DNA of 64,000 nt from Rotaria sordida. Lineage: Eukaryota; Rotifera; Eurotatoria; Philodinida; Philodinidae. Positions 12,232 through 27,617 of this stretch are shown here, one piece after another. Positions within the stretch are counted from its first letter, which is position 1; every line of letters begins with the position of its first letter. The DNA is taken from contig CAJNOL010000985.1 of NCBI GenBank assembly GCA_905250125.1, forward strand, positions 1 to 64,000, in the 5' to 3' direction. The notes below the pieces were generated by a model. It saw only the letters and a program-made list of their open reading frames with translations. It was not told the origin of the DNA and did not search any database. The position numbers were made by a program, and so were the translations under genes.

Positions 12232-13619
12232 ATGTCGATCTCTCGTAAACGCAAATCTCTGTCATATGTTCATGGTTTTAAAGTACCAAGCCAAATGGAT
12301 ATAGACAAAGCTTTAGGAAAATTTGATTCAAATGATAATATAAACTCTGCTTTTACTCACGATTTTTACAAAACATTTGATAGTCTACCATTACCAAAGA
12401 AATCAACAAATTGGCTTGCACAAAATGTCGAAAAAGGACAAACTTATATGGAATATCTTCAATTATCTCGAACACTTCATACACAATCATCTTCACATAG
12501 AAAAACAATCTATCTAACAATGTTTGGACAAATTGATAATACCATATTTGATATTGATAGTTTAATTGATTATACACAACGGTTTTTTCAAATGCCAGTT
12601 AAAATAATCAATCCATTTATTAATGTTCAATGGAATGATGAAACAAATCAATGGACATGTAAGTTTTCACAGTTTAAAATTTTCTTCTCGAATTTTGCAA
12701 CTAGGTATAATGAATTTAAATAATGGTCAAAATCGAAGTTTTAAACTTCGTACACGTTTTCATGAAAAAACCAAACATTCACAAATTTGTGTTACAGGAA
12801 TTTTAAATCTCTTACAAAAAATTGTACCAAATGATGCTCGATGTCTTATTGCATTAACAATGTATGATCTCTATGGTGATGAAACAGATTTATTTATTGC
12901 TGGTTTTGCTCGCGGTAATTTTCGTGTAGCAACATTTTCACTCTATCGATATGATCCATATTTAACATTTAATGAATTCGATTGGTTTAGTTGTAAATTA
13001 AAAGATCCTTCTAAAGCAAAGATACAAATTAGTAACCGACGAAATTTATTATTACTTAGAACTTGTCGTCTTTTAACGCATGAAATATGTCATCTATTTG
13101 GAATTGCTCATTGTATATTCTATTCTTGTCTACTCAATGGCAGTGGAGATTTAGGTAAGCGAATTCTTTTTTTTCTTTTTCAAAGAACGACGCAGGATAT
13201 ATCAAGCTCCTGAGTTCGATCTCGAAAAATAAACTCTTATTCTGATTTATTATTGGTTTTTATTGTTTCACATACTTCTAGAGGAAGATTTCAGTCAACC
13301 ACTACTTGAATGTCCAATTGATCTGAGAAAACTTTATACATTAATCAATTTTAATATTCATAAAAGATATGAAGAATTATTGGAATTTTTTAAAATGCAC
13401 GATTTTCTGAATGAAATGAAAATGGTTGAAACAAAACTCAATGTTATAAAACAGTCGATGAATTCCAATTCTTCAGACTGTAATTCTTCTGCATCGACGA
13501 AAATTGTCAAGCGAAAACGTACTCATTATACTACTGTGGAACAAGATGTTCTTACGACCACAGTAGCAGAAGATAAAGAAGTTTTACAATCACCAGCAAA
13601 ATATCTGAAATGTCACTAA
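12232..13619 (+). CDS. Archaemetzincin-like zinc metallopeptidase
   Basis: Three exons, 12232-12658, 12705-13154 and 13282-13619, give 404 aa in one frame. The start at 12232 (MSISRKRKS) follows a T-rich tract; an in-frame ATG 75 bp upstream is possible but less likely. The metzincin zinc motif HEICHLFGIAH is at about residues 268-278, followed by the archaemetzincin cysteines (HCIFYSC) and a downstream ECPIDLRKL. Human AMZ1/AMZ2 have CLM at the Met-turn and CPICL in the last motif; here they read CLL and CPIDL, so both the Met-turn methionine and one cysteine are replaced. The zinc histidines and catalytic glutamate remain, so the fold and probably activity persist. A lysine/arginine-rich tail (VKRKRTHY) could act as a nuclear signal (inference). 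A polyadenylation-type AATAAA lies near 13655. Confidence 0.9.
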
Positions 13620-13689
13620 CTTCTCTGTAGTTTATTAATTCTTCTTTAATTTTCAATAAAAAATTTGTCATCCATTTTTGTCATATAGT

Positions 13690-14865
13690 CCAAACCATTC
13701 TCAATGTTTCTCTTTTCTTATTGATATTTAATCTTTTTTCACATTCCTTTTGGATGTAGGTGAGGATAAGAGAAAGCAATACAAAATAGATTGTTATCTT
13801 TATTAATTTCCTATATTCATTTCATTTTTCACTATTTAAAAAAAAAAAAACTTCCTCCATCAATAATATAATACTGCAGTTCTCTGTTATGGAATTGATT
13901 TATTAATTCACTTCTTTCTGATATATATCAATGTTACAAAGCTGAATAATAAACAACAACTCAAATAAGACAATGTGTTAAAACTAAGGTGCAGTTGCAT
14001 AGGGCAAGCGTCTTCTCACTCACATCACACCTACATTCGATCTACTCTTAACATGTACAATTCAGTAAAATTTTGAAATCGGCAGCTCTTGTTACTAGGC
14101 TCGAATACAGAATGATAATATAGAACATAAAAACATGTACATATCCAAACAAATTTACGGATCGTTCGATAAAGGTCTTAGCGACGTCACTCGACTATTT
14201 TGCCTTTGCGCCGTTGTTTATCAAAGTTAAGACATGCAAGAGATAGTCGGCCTAATGGAGGTCACACGCTGAGGCCAGAACCAGGCAGCAGAACAACTTG
14301 CGCTAGTCGTAACAGTTATTCGAACTAAACCGAAAAGAAGTTGCGTGTGGGTATAAGTGTAAGCTTTCTCTTTACCCACACCCACACCTTCAAGTCTGTT
14401 GAAAAATCGTTAATTAATTGCAATTAATCATCGAAAATGACATGATTTTTATGACATAGGAATTGATAGAAAATTCAACTTAACATTACTCATTACCAAC
14501 TACTAACCTATTTCAAATCCATAAGTGATTGTTAGCAGAATATATTCAAATTCACTGCTAACTTTCTTGACATAGTAATTCTACTTAAAAAGAAAATTCA
14601 ACTTATTGTACAATCATGCTTACTAAACATGTCAAACAATGATGAAGAAATTTCTAAATATAATTGAATGATTTATTCCATGTTATTGAGAATATTTACA
14701 CTGTGAAAGTAAACATTCTCTTTGATAAAAGTATTTAAAAAAAAAGGTAAGATTTACGATATAGACGATTCTAACTCTTATCAGATAGATTCACAATTAA
14801 TTTTTCGATTTTATGAGTATAATCATTCAATTTTCGTCATGATCATGTTCGGATTCACTTCACAT
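13690..14865. other. Intergenic between archaemetzincin and kinase 3' ends, with telomere-word foldback
   Basis: Convergent 3' flanks. About 14150-14330 is noticeably richer in G+C than its surroundings and ends at the telomere-word foldback at 14344-14390; no coding match was recognised. The rest is AT-rich. Confidence 0.4.
14344..14390. repeat. Telomere-word foldback 3
   Basis: The left arm is GCGTGTGGGTATAAGTGT; the right arm is ACCCACACCCACACCTT, with a short loop of about 12 bp. Confidence 0.75.
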
Positions 14866-17075
<2,210 letters not shown>

Positions 17076-20000
17076 TGTTACGAATAGTAATTGAGCACAA
17101 ATAAACGATACGAAGTTTTGATGACCGAATAAATAATAGATGATTGTGAATAATAAAAATAGGTAATATGTTTTGAATGTGTAAAAACTTTTCGCTCAAA
17201 TCAGGAAAATATTGCAAGCTCTCAATAAAATCATGCGTTTACATCTGCAAGAAACTGTAAGGCAACTAAAGAAGAAAAAAATCCTGTCTCATTGAAATAC
17301 AGAACAGAACAACAAACACACGTGTAAAATATATTGCATAGAAAAAGTTATAAACGACAGTAATAATGATGAAATAGAAAAGAACGGAAAGAAAAATGAA
17401 TGGTAGAACATAATTGTTGGTTTCTTCCCGATATGTGTCATGAAAATGTCATATACTTTTCTAGGTAATTGCAATATCGTATGATAATCGTTGATGCGCG
17501 AATAAGACGTTGATTTAGTTGTAGAAAATATGGTTGTTACATATATTAAACAAAACAAATAATTTAAAAATCAAATAAAATCCACATGTGATTAATAATT
17601 TATTCTTTCACCTGGTTGCATTGCGAAAGTGAAGTTGAAAGAGCAATCACAGGTACTGTTTTTTCACTTTATATGATGTACGAGTGTTTGCAACACCATT
17701 GTATTGAAATTAGTGAAATAAAAAAAAATTGAGATATAATAGTAAACATTAAAGTAAAAAGTACATAGTTTTAGAAGAAAGCAGAATTCAAGAGTATTTA
17801 AGAAGGAGACTTTAATAAACTTGGAATGCGAGTATGATTGAGAGAGGATCCTCAATCACTCAGTCGCCTATCTACCAGATTAATTTTAGTAGTAGATTGA
17901 ACTACTGTCCGTTTCAAAATATAGTGCGGGCCACTGTTTTTTAAATAACTCAAGGACACAACGAGCTAGTGACCTGTGGTTTTCACCAATCGATAGATGA
18001 GAGAGGGGAATGTCTTTGTCTCAGATAATGTGTCAGGCGAAATCCTTTTAAAACTACTCATCTTTGAAAGACATGGAAAAAAATGCATGAAAATGACCTG
18101 CCATTCAGATAAAATTTCCAGTTTGACCTTTGATTTAGGTAGAGGAACTTGATATCTATAACTTAAGATACAATGCACTTTCTTACTTTTCCTTACGTTT
18201 TAATCGAAATGTCCAGCTATTATGATAAAAATGCAAAAACATAGTAAAAAATCAGTAAAATTCCCTATTATTTGCGCATTTAAATACATGGTTCCATTTG
18301 GTCAACCTGAAAATGCAATAAGAAAAGTATTTGCATTGTATCTTGAACTGTAGATATCAAGTCCCTCTATCTAAATCAAAGGTCAAAATCAAAATTTTAT
18401 CTGAATGGCAGGTCATTTTGATGCATTCTTTTCCATGTCTTTCAAAGATGAGTAGTTTTAAAAGGATTTCGCCTGACACACTATCTGAGAAAAAGACGTC
18501 CCTTTGTCTCATCTATTGATTGGTGAAAACCCCAGGTCACTAGCTCGTTGCGTTCTTGAGTTATTTAAAAAACAGTGGCGCGTACTATATTTTGAAATGG
18601 ACAGTAGTAATGGCAAAGAAATGCATATAAAGAAAGAAATCGATATGGTGCTTAATTTTCACATACTTCATCTTGTAAGCGAATTCTTTATTACAGTTGA
18701 TTTGTCTACAGGTTAACCTTCATGTATTGGCGAGAATTTTGCTATGTTGAAAGCAAAAATCATGTTAACATTGATGATTCGACAATTTCATTTCGAATTA
18801 GAACCAGATCAAAAATCCGTGCCAGATAATGAAGTAAAAGACTTCGTTTTTATCTGGTTATTTTGAACCAATATCGATTCGTAGAACAAAATACGGTATG
18901 TAGATGTGAGTTTCACCGCGACATCAAACATGATTATTGATAGACACATTCAGTTGTTTTTCATACGTTCTAAGTAAATCGATTTGCATTCGATCGATAA
19001 AAATAAAATTCAAATCAAAACTTGATATTATCAATCATTATGGTCTATCTATCGTCGTTCAAGATCTGATAAAATCCATCATCATCGTAATAGATGTCAT
19101 TTTTTCTTGAAAGAAAAAAACATCGGCCACAAATTTCGGTATCATTTTTGACTATCTTCTCTCTTCAAGTAAGATGTCCATCGTTTCTCATTCTACTGCG
19201 TGTACTTGTTGTGAAAGAATACTTATTTTTTACATGATTGATTAATCATTTTCGAGTCAAACTCCTTTTGCAGTCAAATGATCACTGAAAAACAAATACA
19301 TAGAGATCACGTACGAGAGTAGACAAGTGAGAGTGAAAGAAACAAGATACATGAAAAAGAGACGCGATAAAATACTAACCTACATCTCGATAGACTATTC
19401 GTTAGTTTTTTTTCCCAAGAAATTCGACATCATCATTGATTTTGTTGTCTGGCCAAACCTTACTAGTCTTCGGACTGATGTCTTGAGCGTCACGAGACGC
19501 AGAAAAAGGTGTCGACTAGATAACTGAACGATTCATCTTTGGTGATTAGATGAACGAATAGCTGTGGTTACGTCCATAGGTGATGGATTTATGCCATGAT
19601 ATATCGAAGATGTCGGACGACAACTACACATTCCTCGATTTTCGACCTATGAACACAAAATAATCTTATATGCTCCTTTAGTGTAGTAGAATAATCATTA
19701 AAAAAAATCTTCGTTTGTGAAGCTTTTTCAGTTGAAGTTTCTACTTAATAAAAATCGATTTTCTTGTTCTGTGCGTAAATGATTTGACGATGTGTTCTCT
19801 TTGATAGTGTATTTCGTTTACTTTTTTTCTTTTAAAATTAATATAAAAAAGACGTCATGATCAGATCAATCGTACGATTACGAAGGCATCCTTTTCTATT
19901 TTGTTCGAATTATCTAATTGTGTGAGTGTATGGTTGTATGTCTTCTCTTCATTCAGATCCCCACCTTTTTATCCAGCGTGGAAGTTGGGAGAGCAGTGCC

Positions 20001-20387
20001 CTTCCGGAATTCAGAATTATAGTGCCATATATTATGTTTGTGTATCCTCTGGAAAGTAGCTGTTCATCCTACCTGAGTTTTGAATCGACCGTCGGGAAGA
20101 GAAAACCTAGATAACATACTGGAATTTAAGATATCTGTGTCTCTCTCGCTTTTGTCCTCTTTCTACACTTCTTATAACAATATATAGTAATTCAAAAAAG
20201 TGATACATATGCTGCTGATTTCCTTCATTTATAAAATAAGAAGCTCCAAAGTGTCTCACATTTTAATTCCCCAGGGATTATGCTAACTTTATTTTTTAAA
20301 GAATAAATTAAGATTTTATTGAGATAATATATGAAATGGAAAGCTACAACATCGAATTTTAGCTTTTATATTTAATATATAGTTAAA
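17076..20387. other. Intergenic, 3.3 kb, with long foldback B
   Basis: AT-rich. Apart from the foldback at 17902-18607 I find no gene, tRNA or transposon. ORFs at 17289-17558, 17664-17855, 19327-19527 and 19926-20114 are short with no domain. Confidence 0.5.
17902..18607. repeat. Long foldback B (arms about 278 bp)
   Basis: Left arm 17902-18180 and right arm 18331-18607 are inverted copies with roughly 85-90 percent identity by eye. The ends read CTACTGTCC and its complement. Both arms encode the same peptide in opposite orientation, starting MHCIL and containing FPCLSKMSSFKRISPDTLSE, which is a by-product of the symmetry and not evidence of a protein. The inner ~150 bp continues with weaker symmetry. 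It fits a foldback or MITE-like mobile element. Confidence 0.85.
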
Positions 20388-23300
20388 TTATCTTATATAC
20401 AATGTTCGTACATCAGTAGCTGTTAATTCTCTTGAATAAACACGAAATTCATCTATCCAACCAAAATATTGTCCTCCTTGAATTGATGAATTTGAACATA
20501 TACTATTTATATTGTCCATATAACTACCTAATGTAATAGTTAATGGTGTATTACCACCACGATAATCACATGATGAAGATTTATCAAATAATGATCCATT
20601 TATATAAAGACTAACACCATTAGTTAAAGAATATGTTTGAACAATATGTGTCCAAGTATAACTTGAAATATATGGACCTGTAACATTTATTAATCCTCCA
20701 TTTGTTCGACTTTGTGCTTGAATTTTACCTTGAGAATTAAATCGAAGAAATGATAAACACCATTTTGTACTACTTGAACTATTTTGAGAAATAAATAATA
20801 TTGTAGTATTATGTGTTTGAATAGGATTAATCCAAATTGAAAATGAATATGAATGATTATCCATACCAAGAAGAACAAAACCAGATGATTGAAAATATGA
20901 TTTTGTTTGATTTAATAAAAGTGTATTATTTTCAAATGTTGTATTAATACTAATTCCATTTATTTCATTTGGTCCTGAATCATTTGTTGAATTATTATTA
21001 TCAAAACAATACCAACTAACAAGTGTTGCATCATTTAAAATTTCACTACTATTTTTAATCCATTCAACTAATGATAATTGATCAATAAGACCATCAAAAT
21101 AATATGGACTTAATGGAGAAGTATAACCTATTGTAATAGGTATATAAGTTAAATTTGTTATTTGTAATGGCGCAGATGTGCTACTAATACAATCAAGAAT
21201 ACCATCTATATAAATCATTTGAGTAGTTGCTGATAGATCATAAACAAATGTTAAATGATACCATTTATTAATAACTATTGTTTTTGTACCATCACATGCA
21301 TTACTATAAAAACTAATTCGAATTTTACTATTTCTTATTGTCATATGTAAACATTTGTTTGGTGAAAGTGATTGACATTGACCTATCATACCTCGATCAC
21401 CAGTTACTAATGAAAATGGATAAATCCAAAATTCAAATGTAAAACTTTTAAATGATATATTTAAATTAATTGTTGAATTAGTTAAAACATATTGATAAAG
21501 ACTAGCATTAAAAGATAATGCAGAACCATAACCAGTAATACCTGGACTTGAAAAAGATGCATTTGAAAAGCTATTATAATTTGAATTTCTTTCATTGGTA
21601 TTACCATCAAAAGGCCAAAATGCATTTATTAAAGATAAAGATGAAGTTGAAGTAACTAAAATATATTATCATAATCAGTAATGGAAACTTCTTGTCTTTT
21701 ATTAGATAGATGTCATATATCATAGAAATCGGAGATGCCAGATATGCATCACAAACAGAGGGATGAGTATCTTCCGTCGTCTTCTGATAAGGAATTTTTT
21801 GTTTTGTCTGACATCTTTTCACTCCCATCTCTATTCAAGGAGAGGCCATTAATATGTGTCATTTCGTTCTCAGAAGATAAATCGATTAAAATAATAGAAC
21901 ATTTAACTAAGATCTTTAGTTTCGATTAGAACAACTTTTTTCTCATAGTCCCGGTCCTATGAACTTCTCTTTTTTTTTGTGGTTTCGGGAACGTTTTTTT
22001 TCTCGTAGTCCTGCACATCTCTAATTCACACCTACAGATAGACTAGTTTTAGAAAAAATATCAGACTTATGAAACTGTCTCCAGATAGCATCCTATACTG
22101 CAAGGTAGCTCTCTTCTTCGTTTTGTCCTCACTAAGGGAGATGCCGGAGACGCATGCATTTCTAGAGCAAATGCGTTATCTCCATCTCTTGTCGTCTCCT
22201 ACTAAAATTTTTATTTTTTTTTTAGACTAGCACCCCATCGGAAGATGTAGCATCTCCGTTTGCATTTCGATTTTCTGGATATGAGACACTGCTATTTTAT
22301 TAAAGATCATTATGTCACAAATCGTTTAACGGGTGATCCATAAGTAATTACACCGTTAATATTTTCAGAATTTCTTCTCTATTTTGTATCCGATTGAATC
22401 GTTTTTTCTTAATCGAAAGATTGGGCTTAAATTCTACAGAAAAAGATATATTTTATTTAACGAATATAGTTTCCTCCGTTCTTTTTTTTGAATCAAACAT
22501 AATCATACAGTGAAATCAAGTATAGAATGTAAAATTTTTTTTGTTTTTCAACGTTTTTGGCAACATGTTTTAATTTCTCTATTAATGCTGCCTTTGTTGT
22601 AATCCCAGCTCTCAGCCTCAGTTAGCTTATTTCATAAATCATAATCCAAAAGTTATAGATTAAATTAATTCGCCGACTAACGGATCATCGGGTATTATGT
22701 AAGAAAATGTGCGGTGCACCCAGTTTTCGAACTTAATCTTCGTCCGTTTGTGAAGATCAGTCATTTTTGGTTCCTTAATCTTATTTTATTGTATGAAAAA
22801 CAGCTAAAATCGTTATGCAATATCCTCTGTGCACTTCTATCAACAGTCAATTTTCTTATCGATATCCATTTATGATATATTGATAGAGCTAATGTTTTGA
22901 ATCATTTTTCATTTACAAATAAGTTTTTAACAATAAAATTATCCTATTCAAATTAAGATAAACTTTCGCTAATTGATCACTATTTTCATATTTATTTTTA
23001 ACAGTTATAATTGTGTTGACATTTTCAATAATTCAATCAACCTTAGTCTTTCATTATTTGGCTATTTCTACAATATAACTGGAGTTCGATTTTGTTTTTT
23101 CGAAATAATATAAGAATTTTCATTTCTATTCGAGATATCTTATGCAATATAGAAAATACTTACTATTTGATTGAATAGTTGTTATTGATATTGATGATCG
23201 ATTAATAAATATAAAAGAAGAATTTGAATTAAATTTAATTATAATTGAACTAGTATTATAATAAAATAATTGACAAGTATTATTTGTTTGAAAATAATTT

Positions 23301-23470
23301 AAAGCAGATATTAAGTCAGTTGATTTTATCAATTGACATATACATTGATTACGTGTTATATTGAATAATGAACGATTTATTGTACCAATCATTATATTAT
23401 TTTCTATTTTACCGATTCGAATAGAACCAATAATAGATAATAACGATAAAATAACAATCATCCAAAACAT
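20388..23470 (-). CDS. Secreted PAN-like / double LamG-like (concanavalin-fold) protein
   Basis: Two exons (23470-23164 and 21655-20388) with a 1.5 kb intron give 524 aa in frame. Residues 1-17 form a signal peptide (MFWMIVILSLLSIIGSI). A cysteine-containing module follows (NQCICQLIKS to NNTCQLFYYN) that resembles a degenerate PAN/apple domain. Then come two laminin-G-like sandwich domains: the first opens with NAFWPFDGNT and has FEFWIYPFS and KWYHLTFVYD; the second opens with LVSWYCFDNN and has YSFSIWINP, WTHIVQTYS, SLYINGSLFD and WIDEFRVYSREL. Many N-glycosylation sequons are present. No transmembrane segment is seen at the C-terminus. The expected role is extracellular carbohydrate or protein binding; the ligand is unknown. 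Proteins of this layout are, as I recall, numerous in bdelloids. Confidence 0.85.
21656..23163 (-). other. Long intron in the LamG-protein gene
   Basis: A 1.5 kb intron whose flanking exons join in phase (AAT A / TT ACT). Around 21938-22020 it carries a segment ending in GCACATCTCTAA, similar to the GAGATG-type ends of other foldbacks in this window, and reiterated CGTAGTCC / CATAGTCC words, so it probably holds a decayed small repeat. ORF 21735-21929 has no domain. Confidence 0.5.
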
Positions 23471-24769
23471 TTTTTTTTAATTGTTTTTACTTTCAAAAAA
23501 AATATTTTTTTCTTTTATAATTGTTCACACATCTTTCATAATCATTTATTTTCTTACATTATTTACAGCTTTCTTTCTTTCTAGTTTAACATATAATTAT
23601 TAGAAAAGTGCTATACGTTTTGCACCAAGTAATTTACCAGAAAAAAACAGAGCATCCATTATTATATTATAATTAAAGAAAAGTTTTAAGGCATTTATAT
23701 CACCAACAAAGATTTTTGCTAAAAATCGAGAAAATATTATTTCATCATTATAGAATTGAAATCATCGTTATATGAATAAAATCTACAAAAATTGAGATTA
23801 TATCTTTTTATTTTATGTGCAAATAATAAAGTAATAGAATATGCATGAATTTGAAGTGTCGGTCATGTACTAATAGATCAAGCATAGTTATATTTGAATT
23901 AGATTTAAAATACATGTACATCTTCATCACAAAAAAAAAATGTTGATGTCTGCAAATTTTCTTTTAGTATCGAAGTTACAGTTTCGACAGTCGGTGTAAC
24001 TTCCCTACGACATATACAAAGGTCAATATTAAATATTATCAATGTTAACAATTATCAAGATACAGACATACAAAGTTTATATAAATTTTTATAAACATAA
24101 AAAAGTTCTTTCTTGATATTGATTATTTATTTTCTTTTTGTTTGATTCATAACAGAAAATAAAAAGACAAAAATCAAAGGGTATAATTTCAATTTTCGTA
24201 GACTGTATTTTTAATCAAGAAAAGACTTTACAGTTACGTCATTTTTATAAGAACACTCATTAAATAATATAAAAGAAAGAAGTCAAAAAAAAAACTTGTG
24301 ATAATTAACGATTCACGTCATCTGCAAACTCACCAAAAAAAAATATCTATTATCCATAGAACATGAAAGAAAGTAAAACACTTTTTCTAATTATTTTACG
24401 TGTATCCAACAAAGACACATTGATAAATATGTTACTTACATTTTTATTTCTTATTTCAATCTAAAACAAAATATCAGTTTGATAGAGTATGGAAAACATT
24501 TTTATTTCATTCTGTCGATTTATGTCAAATTTTATCTGTTTCAATAATGAAACAAAACTATTTCATTTTCCCTTTTACAAACATATCAATTAAAATTAAA
24601 ATTATATAAATAAATATAAAAGCTATATTTTTATGAAGAATTGATTATAAAGAAAAAAACGTCAACTTGACAGAGAATGACTTCGCTGTTTCTATAGGAA
24701 TAAGATCAATCAAAATCATGATAATTGCCACGTTTGTTAAATAGGTTACTTTGTCTCGAAAAGAATGTT

Positions 24770-24818
24770 GGATGTAGGTGTGAGGGTGAGCGTGAATTAT
24801 CTCTTGACTCACACCCTA
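24770..24818. repeat. Telomere-word foldback 4
   Basis: The left arm carries GGATGTAGGTGTGAGGGTGA and the right arm ACTCACACCCTATT, with a loop of about 15 bp. Confidence 0.65.
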
Positions 24819-25962
24819 TTAAAATTTAATTATCATAGTTTTCTATATTCCAATTTTTCGATTTTCAGCTGCTAGAGACATTGAATTGTTCACAATTAAA
24901 TTTCGATTTGTATATGCAGTGCTAAATGATTTTATCTTTCTTTTGTAAATTTTTTTTCTTTGATAGATCGAACGAAATTTTCATCAATCCAAACTATGTC
25001 ATATTTCGCGATAGCAATGAAAACAGACGATATAGTCAGTACTTTATCTAGACTTTTCACTTCTGGATGGCAATTAAATATTCGGGAAGGATTAGTACTT
25101 ATTTTTTTGAGAACAAAGCCACTCAGTAAATGGTACAATAGCCACAAACTTCGGGCAGTTTCAGTCAATTTTCAGTGCGACACTGAGATCTCGACACTTA
25201 AGTTGGATAAGAAACTGAATACTAGATGCTGTTTTATTCGATTCAGATGATTTTGAAGTCATAATCGTTTTAAGATCGTGCTGCATTAAAAAAAAAGAGA
25301 AACATTCTAAAATTTTGCTTTCTTTTTAAGAATTCAAAAGTTTGCTATAATAACATTAAGAAAAAAAATATATAAGAAGCTGAATTTAACTTAATTTTCT
25401 ATTAAAAGACTTCGTTGTCAGTGAAATCTTATCTACGTTATGTCAATAGAATTTCTCTATTCAAAAAAATAATTACATAACAAATACTGTATGAGACTCT
25501 TCTTTCTAGGACATAGTTCAATACCATAATTAAATTCACGCCATGCTTGTTTTCGTTAAAAAAAGATGCGTTTATTATTTTGAGCGTGAGCGTGCATGCT
25601 TGTAAGTGTGGTTCTTCTCATACGTCATAACCATACACAACTCTGAAAGTTGATTCATGTACTCTTATCATTGTGCTTACCTATTTCAATGGGTAAAAAG
25701 TTTCTAAGAAATGTTTTTCGTCATAGTTATTGTTATTTTATATAATATAATAATAATGTGTCATATGCATTCTTTTCACCTGAAGATGTGGTTGTAGAAT
25801 GATCTGGATCTGGTCTCCACCCATATCCATATCTTTAACTAGGACAAAACTTTCATATGTGTTTTGAGCAAGATTTAGCATAGCTTTGCTTCAACAACTC
25901 TTATATAACGAACTTGTTACTACTCCTCGTTTATTGTTACATTTTTCTCATTGGGCATGACA

Positions 25963-26035
25963 CAAGGGTAAAAAAGTGAGACTTCATCTACTTCAAAAAA
26001 AATTTGAAGTACAAAGTCTCGCTTTTTCTCCCTTG
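25963..26035. repeat. Near-perfect 73-nt hairpin
   Basis: The left arm begins CAAGGGTAAAAAAGTGAGAC and the right arm ends GTCTCGCTTTTTCTCCCTTG. Pairing continues almost to the centre (ACTTCAAA / TTTGAAGT) with only small bulges. Size and shape fit a pre-miRNA, an siRNA-type hairpin or a minimal foldback element; sequence alone cannot decide. Confidence 0.6.
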
Positions 26036-27617
26036 ACCACAATACATGAAGACAGAATGAAAAAAGCACTGAAATTACTTTGTAAATAACAAAAAGGATA
26101 AAAACAATATGTCTAAAAACATTTATAAAAGGATATTTAATCGAAGCACTATGAGCTTGAAATGAAAGTTTCAGAGAAACATTTTTAGTACATTTACAGA
26201 TGCTATTTTCGCTTTCGATTTTGAATAAGGTCTTTAGCTCTTATCGACTTACGGTACTATGATACAAGCTAAAATCTTCGGACACGGCAATATTTGACGG
26301 CATTTGCCGATAAAAAAGCCATTAAATTGAAGTAATTGAAGTCTGAAATGTCTTTAGTATCAAAGAGCATTTGACGCTCTTTCGAATGTCATATTTAAAA
26401 ATAATTGAATCTCTACACAAAAAAAGATAAAGAGTTCAAATAAGCGGTAGGCGAAACTTTTCATACAATAATCATGATATTTCATACTAAAGTTAGTTTT
26501 GAAAATTATTAGTAGCCAAAATGTAGCCCGTCTTCTCCTTTTTCCATTGATATATATTTAGTCCTTTTTGAACATTTGTGGAAAAAAATAACTCAATTTA
26601 AAGCATCATCCAATCAAAATTGTCCAGCAGAAATTGACTGCTGCTGATTGTTATATGTACAGCTCCATTATAACTCAACAGTTATGGATGAAATTTTCTG
26701 TGGATATAGTAGAGCGGCCTGTCCACGTAACGGTACACCTCGGTGGGCAAAGTTGACTTACTCAATTAGTTAAAACCAATATGACCATCGTGTAGAGTAA
26801 TGTCGAAATCATACAGAAATTTTCAATAGACTATGTAATTATCACAAGATCACCACGTTTCGTTACTTCTTTAATAATTATCTTTCTGCTTGTAAATATC
26901 ATACATTGATACAGATGATTCCGTCACGAAACTTCTCTATAGTTCATTTTTAGCCCAGAATAAGTTCTTTTTTTTTAAACAAGTGGTACTCTAAATACTA
27001 TTTCTTACACTGTATCTTATGGTCTGATTGGTAATTTTTTTGAAGATTTTAACGGATGAGAAATGACGTGATGGAATCACCCACTAATGATCAAGTTTTT
27101 TTAAGAAAAAGTTGAAACGCAATTTTTCTTTCAATTTGTTATTTCAAACAAATCTATGACTCGAGAAAAGTGATTTTAGAAGCCTATTGCTTAATAATAG
27201 AGTGTGTCTTCAATGATTTCTTTTGTCACTAGAGATTATTTTGATGATATGCTATCTAGGTGACAATAACCAGCGATAACACCATGTCAGTTAAAATTTC
27301 TTATTTTTAACTTAGAATGTTTTTCTATCAACAATAGTCGACTGTTTTTATTATTCTTATCTTCTCTTATATAATACTTCGGTATAATTACGAACATGTG
27401 ATGTTTACAGCTGTATATATCAGTACAAGTGTAATTGTTGACGATAGAAAAAGAGAATGAAATGTTAGACCAACATTCCTATTCTAAACGATTTTTTTCC
27501 TATTCGTTGTATTGTAGTATACTTTCTCTAGTACGCAGACGTTAAATAAACTAAATGTTGATTTTCTTTGACTGTCTTTTCTAAATTTTTAGATAATTTT
27601 AGTTGTTTTTTTTGAAA

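Larger units (their letters stand above)
23471..27617. other. Intergenic, 4.1 kb
   Basis: AT-rich. Contains a telomere-word foldback (24770-24818), a strong hairpin (25963-26035), degenerate GTG-rich / CAC-rich pairs near 25583-25640 and 25784-25840, and an uncalled 96-codon ORF at 24960-25250 (+) with no recognised domain. Confidence 0.5.

Noticed and set aside
17966-18519. Paired ORFs starting MHCIL on opposite strands
   Set aside because: Mirror products of foldback B.
24932-25250. Overlapping ORFs on both strands (78 and 96 aa)
   Set aside because: Neither shows a recognisable family or signal peptide; coding status cannot be supported.
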